Part shown: positions 22,425 to 24,043 of the stretch, in pieces | Numbering within the stretch: position 1 is the stretch's first letter | Layout: the number at the start of each line of letters is the position of its first letter | Assembly: GCA_045106295.1 (NCBI GenBank) | Contig: JBGCEI010000003.1 | Span: 1 to 24,043 of the forward strand | Direction of reading: 5' to 3' | From: WTJX01 sp045106295 | Lineage (GTDB): Bacteria > Bacteroidota > Bacteroidia > Cytophagales > JAAEPT01 | Length of the DNA stretch: 24,043 bases | Translations under genes and position numbers: made by a program | Notes under the pieces: model-generated | Seen by the model: only the letters and a program-made list of their open reading frames with translations | The model's database searches: none | Told to the model about the DNA's origin: nothing

Positions 22425-23768
22425 TTAATACACCCCCGTATAATTATGAGGAGTAATCGCTAACAATTCATTCCTAACCCCTTCATCGACATTTAAGGTA
22501 AGAATAAAGTTTTTGATTGCCTCTTTGTCTATCTTTTTACCTGTACGAGTTAACTCTTTCAACGCTTCGTATGGGTTAGGGTATGCTTCTCTACGTAAAA
22601 TGGTTTGAATGGCTTCTGCTGCTACTGCCCAATTATCTTCTAAGTCTTTCTCTAACGAACCTTCATTCAAGGCTACTTTCCCTAATCCTTTACTTAACGA
22701 TTGGAAAGCAATCAAACAGTGTCCTAAAGCAGAACCGATGTTACGTAATACCGTAGAATCTGTTAAATCACGTTGTAAACGAGAGATAGGTAACTTAGCA
22801 GATAAAAACTCAAACATAGCGTTTGCCATCCCTAAATTACCTTCTGCATTCTCAAAATCTATTGGGTTCACTTTATGAGGCATAGCCGAAGAACCTACTT
22901 CGTTTTTCTTTACTTTTTGAGTAAAGTAATCAATAGAGATGTAATGCCAGAAGTCTCTGCTTAAATCAATCAAAACTGTGTTGATTCGTTTAATGGTATC
23001 AAAATGAGCCGCCATGTTATCGTAGTGCTCAATTTGTGTAGTGTGCTGTGATCTAGATAAACCCAATACAGAGTCTACAAACTCATTTCCAAAGGCAATC
23101 CAGTCATTTTTAGGGTAAGCAACTAGGTGAGCATTAAAATTACCAGTAGCGCCACCAAATTTGGCAGAAAAAGGAATGGCTTCGAATAATTCCAGTTGTT
23201 TTTTAACTCGCTCAGTAAAGACAGTCATTTCCTTTCCAAGCTTAGTAGGCGATGCTGGCTGACCGTGTGTTCTAGCTAACATTGGAATACTACTCCATTC
23301 CGAAGCGTACTTATCTAATGTGTTGATAATCTCTTTTAAATAAGGAATCACTACTTCGTTCAATGCATCTTTCAGCATTAATGGGAAGGATGTATTGTTA
23401 ATATCCTGAGAAGTTAATCCAAAGTGAACAAATTCTTTGTACTCACTCAAATTCAGTTTATCTAACTCTTCTTTAATAAAGTACTCTACCGCTTTTACGT
23501 CGTGGTTAGTTACTTTTTCAGTGTCTTTGATGCGTTGGGCATCTTTTTCAGAAAAATTGGTAACAATATCTCTTAATGCCGTTTGATTTGATGAAGACAG
23601 CTCAGGTAGCTGTGGTAAACCTTGCTTACTCAATAGTATGAAATATTCGATTTCTACATGAACACGGTATTTGATTAAACCGTATTCAGAAAAATAAGGA
23701 GTTAATTCTTCTGTTTTACCTCTGTACCTTCCGTCGATAGGAGAAACTGCTGTTAATTCATTCATCAT
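22425..23768 (-). CDS. purB: Adenylosuccinate lyase
   Basis: 447 residues of the fumarase/aspartase superfamily. It cleaves SAICAR to AICAR and adenylosuccinate to AMP, so it acts twice in purine synthesis and directly after the PurC product made from this same window. Key motifs: SPIDGRYRG near 9, the catalytic His in ARTHGQPASP (H169), FGGATGNFNAH near 204, and the signature loop GSSAMPHKVNP with S293/S294. The N-terminus follows the E. coli-type PurB. Two ATG codons are in tandem (23768 and 23765) and either could be used. Only 12 bases separate it from the nuoH stop, with no promoter motif, so it is probably transcribed with nuoH. Confidence 0.97.
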   Translation of the reverse strand: MMNELTAVSPIDGRYRGKTEELTPYFSEYGLIKYRVHVEIEYFILLSKQGLPQLPELSSSNQTALRDIVTNFSEKDAQRIKDTEKVTNHDVKAVEYFIKEELDKLNLSEYKEFVHFGLTSQDINNTSFPLMLKDALNEVVIPYLKEIINTLDKYASEWSSIPMLARTHGQPASPTKLGKEMTVFTERVKKQLELFEAIPFSAKFGGATGNFNAHLVAYPKNDWIAFGNEFVDSVLGLSRSQHTTQIEHYDNMAAHFDTIKRINTVLIDLSRDFWHYISIDYFTQKVKKNEVGSSAMPHKVNPIDFENAEGNLGMANAMFEFLSAKLPISRLQRDLTDSTVLRNIGSALGHCLIAFQSLSKGLGKVALNEGSLEKDLEDNWAVAAEAIQTILRREAYPNPYEALKELTRTGKKIDKEAIKNFILTLNVDEGVRNELLAITPHNYTGVY

Positions 23769-23780
23769 CTTTACTTAATT

Positions 23781-24043
23781 TTAAATCATTAATAATCGCC
23801 ATACTCCTGCGAGTAATACTAATACAATAGAAAATGGGATTAATACTTTCCAACACAAAAACATCAGCTGATCTACCCGCAACCTAGGGTAGGTCCATCT
23901 AAACCACATTTGCAAACTTACCCAAGTCAATGCTTTAGAAAATAACCAGAAGATTCCCCACAGGTAAGCTGAAAGTGATTCAGGAGTACCACTGGTCCAA
24001 CTAGCTAATGTTACAGAACCTATGTTTGGTAAAGGAGTATTCC
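23781..24043 (-). CDS. nuoH: NADH-quinone oxidoreductase subunit H, C-terminal part
   Basis: The frame enters from the right edge of the window and gives 86 residues to a TAA stop at 23781-23783. The segment WFRWTYPRLRVDQLMFLCWK is characteristic of NuoH/ND1, followed by a last membrane helix (VLIPFSIVLVLLAGVW). An earlier helix, LSAYLWGIFWLFSKA, is also visible. NuoH is the membrane subunit beside the quinone site of respiratory complex I. The C-terminus looks complete. In common nuo operons nuoI follows nuoH; here purB follows after 12 bases. Confidence 0.93.
   Translation of the reverse strand, partial: NTPLPNIGSVTLASWTSGTPESLSAYLWGIFWLFSKALTWVSLQMWFRWTYPRLRVDQLMFLCWKVLIPFSIVLVLLAGVWRLLMI

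Noticed and set aside
1..24043. tRNA, rRNA, CRISPR arrays, integrase or transposase genes
   Set aside because: I looked for conserved tRNA/rRNA motifs, regular spaced direct repeats and transposase motifs on both strands and saw none, though a covariance search was not possible.

Overview
The window is a piece of chromosome from a member of the Bacteroidota, most likely Flavobacteriales (family not resolved). The DNA is AT-rich, about 37-40% GC by eye. Start codons follow A-rich stretches rather than clear Shine-Dalgarno sites, and several upstream regions carry the Bacteroidota -7 promoter motif TAnnTTTG. The gene set also fits: DUF4834, YwqK/MORN-repeat export proteins, a long Bacteroidota-type IspH, and a CarB without its allosteric domain. 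There is no rRNA, tRNA, CRISPR, phage or recognisable transposase gene.

Layout. Bases 1-306 hold no convincing gene but contain two hairpins. A two-domain FAD/4Fe-4S dehydrogenase (YdiJ/D-lactate dehydrogenase type) and polA follow on the + strand. From about 6240 to 16956 all genes are on the - strand. In transcription order they are carB, a DUF4834 membrane protein, ligA, dapA, a secreted 19-repeat MORN/YwqK protein, purC, a STAS anti-sigma-factor antagonist, a cyclophilin and a Ppx/GppA phosphatase. A 435-base divergent spacer (16957-17391), rich in structured non-coding sequence, separates carB from ispH on the + strand. ispH meets an outer-membrane-like protein tail to tail with no spacer. 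The last - strand group is the 3' end of nuoH, then purB, a small low-GC lipoprotein, an SLC12-like transporter, and that outer-membrane-like protein.

Functionally this is mainly housekeeping: DNA replication and repair (polA, ligA), purine synthesis (purB, purC), carbamoyl phosphate (carB), lysine/diaminopimelate (dapA), isoprenoids (ispH), respiration (nuoH, FAD/Fe-S dehydrogenase), and probably polyphosphate or ppGpp metabolism (ppx).

The less ordinary content lies between the genes. Degenerate tandem repeats with a strict 8-base period run up to the start codons of polA and ppx in the same sense orientation, and a related 7-base-period array lies between ligA and dapA. There are two copies of a REP-like palindrome, a 30-base perfect palindrome over the dapA stop codon, and a structured element with two hairpins in the carB/ispH divergent spacer. 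I found no complete novel defence or mobile system. The phased repeats and the structured spacer are the best candidates for something undescribed.
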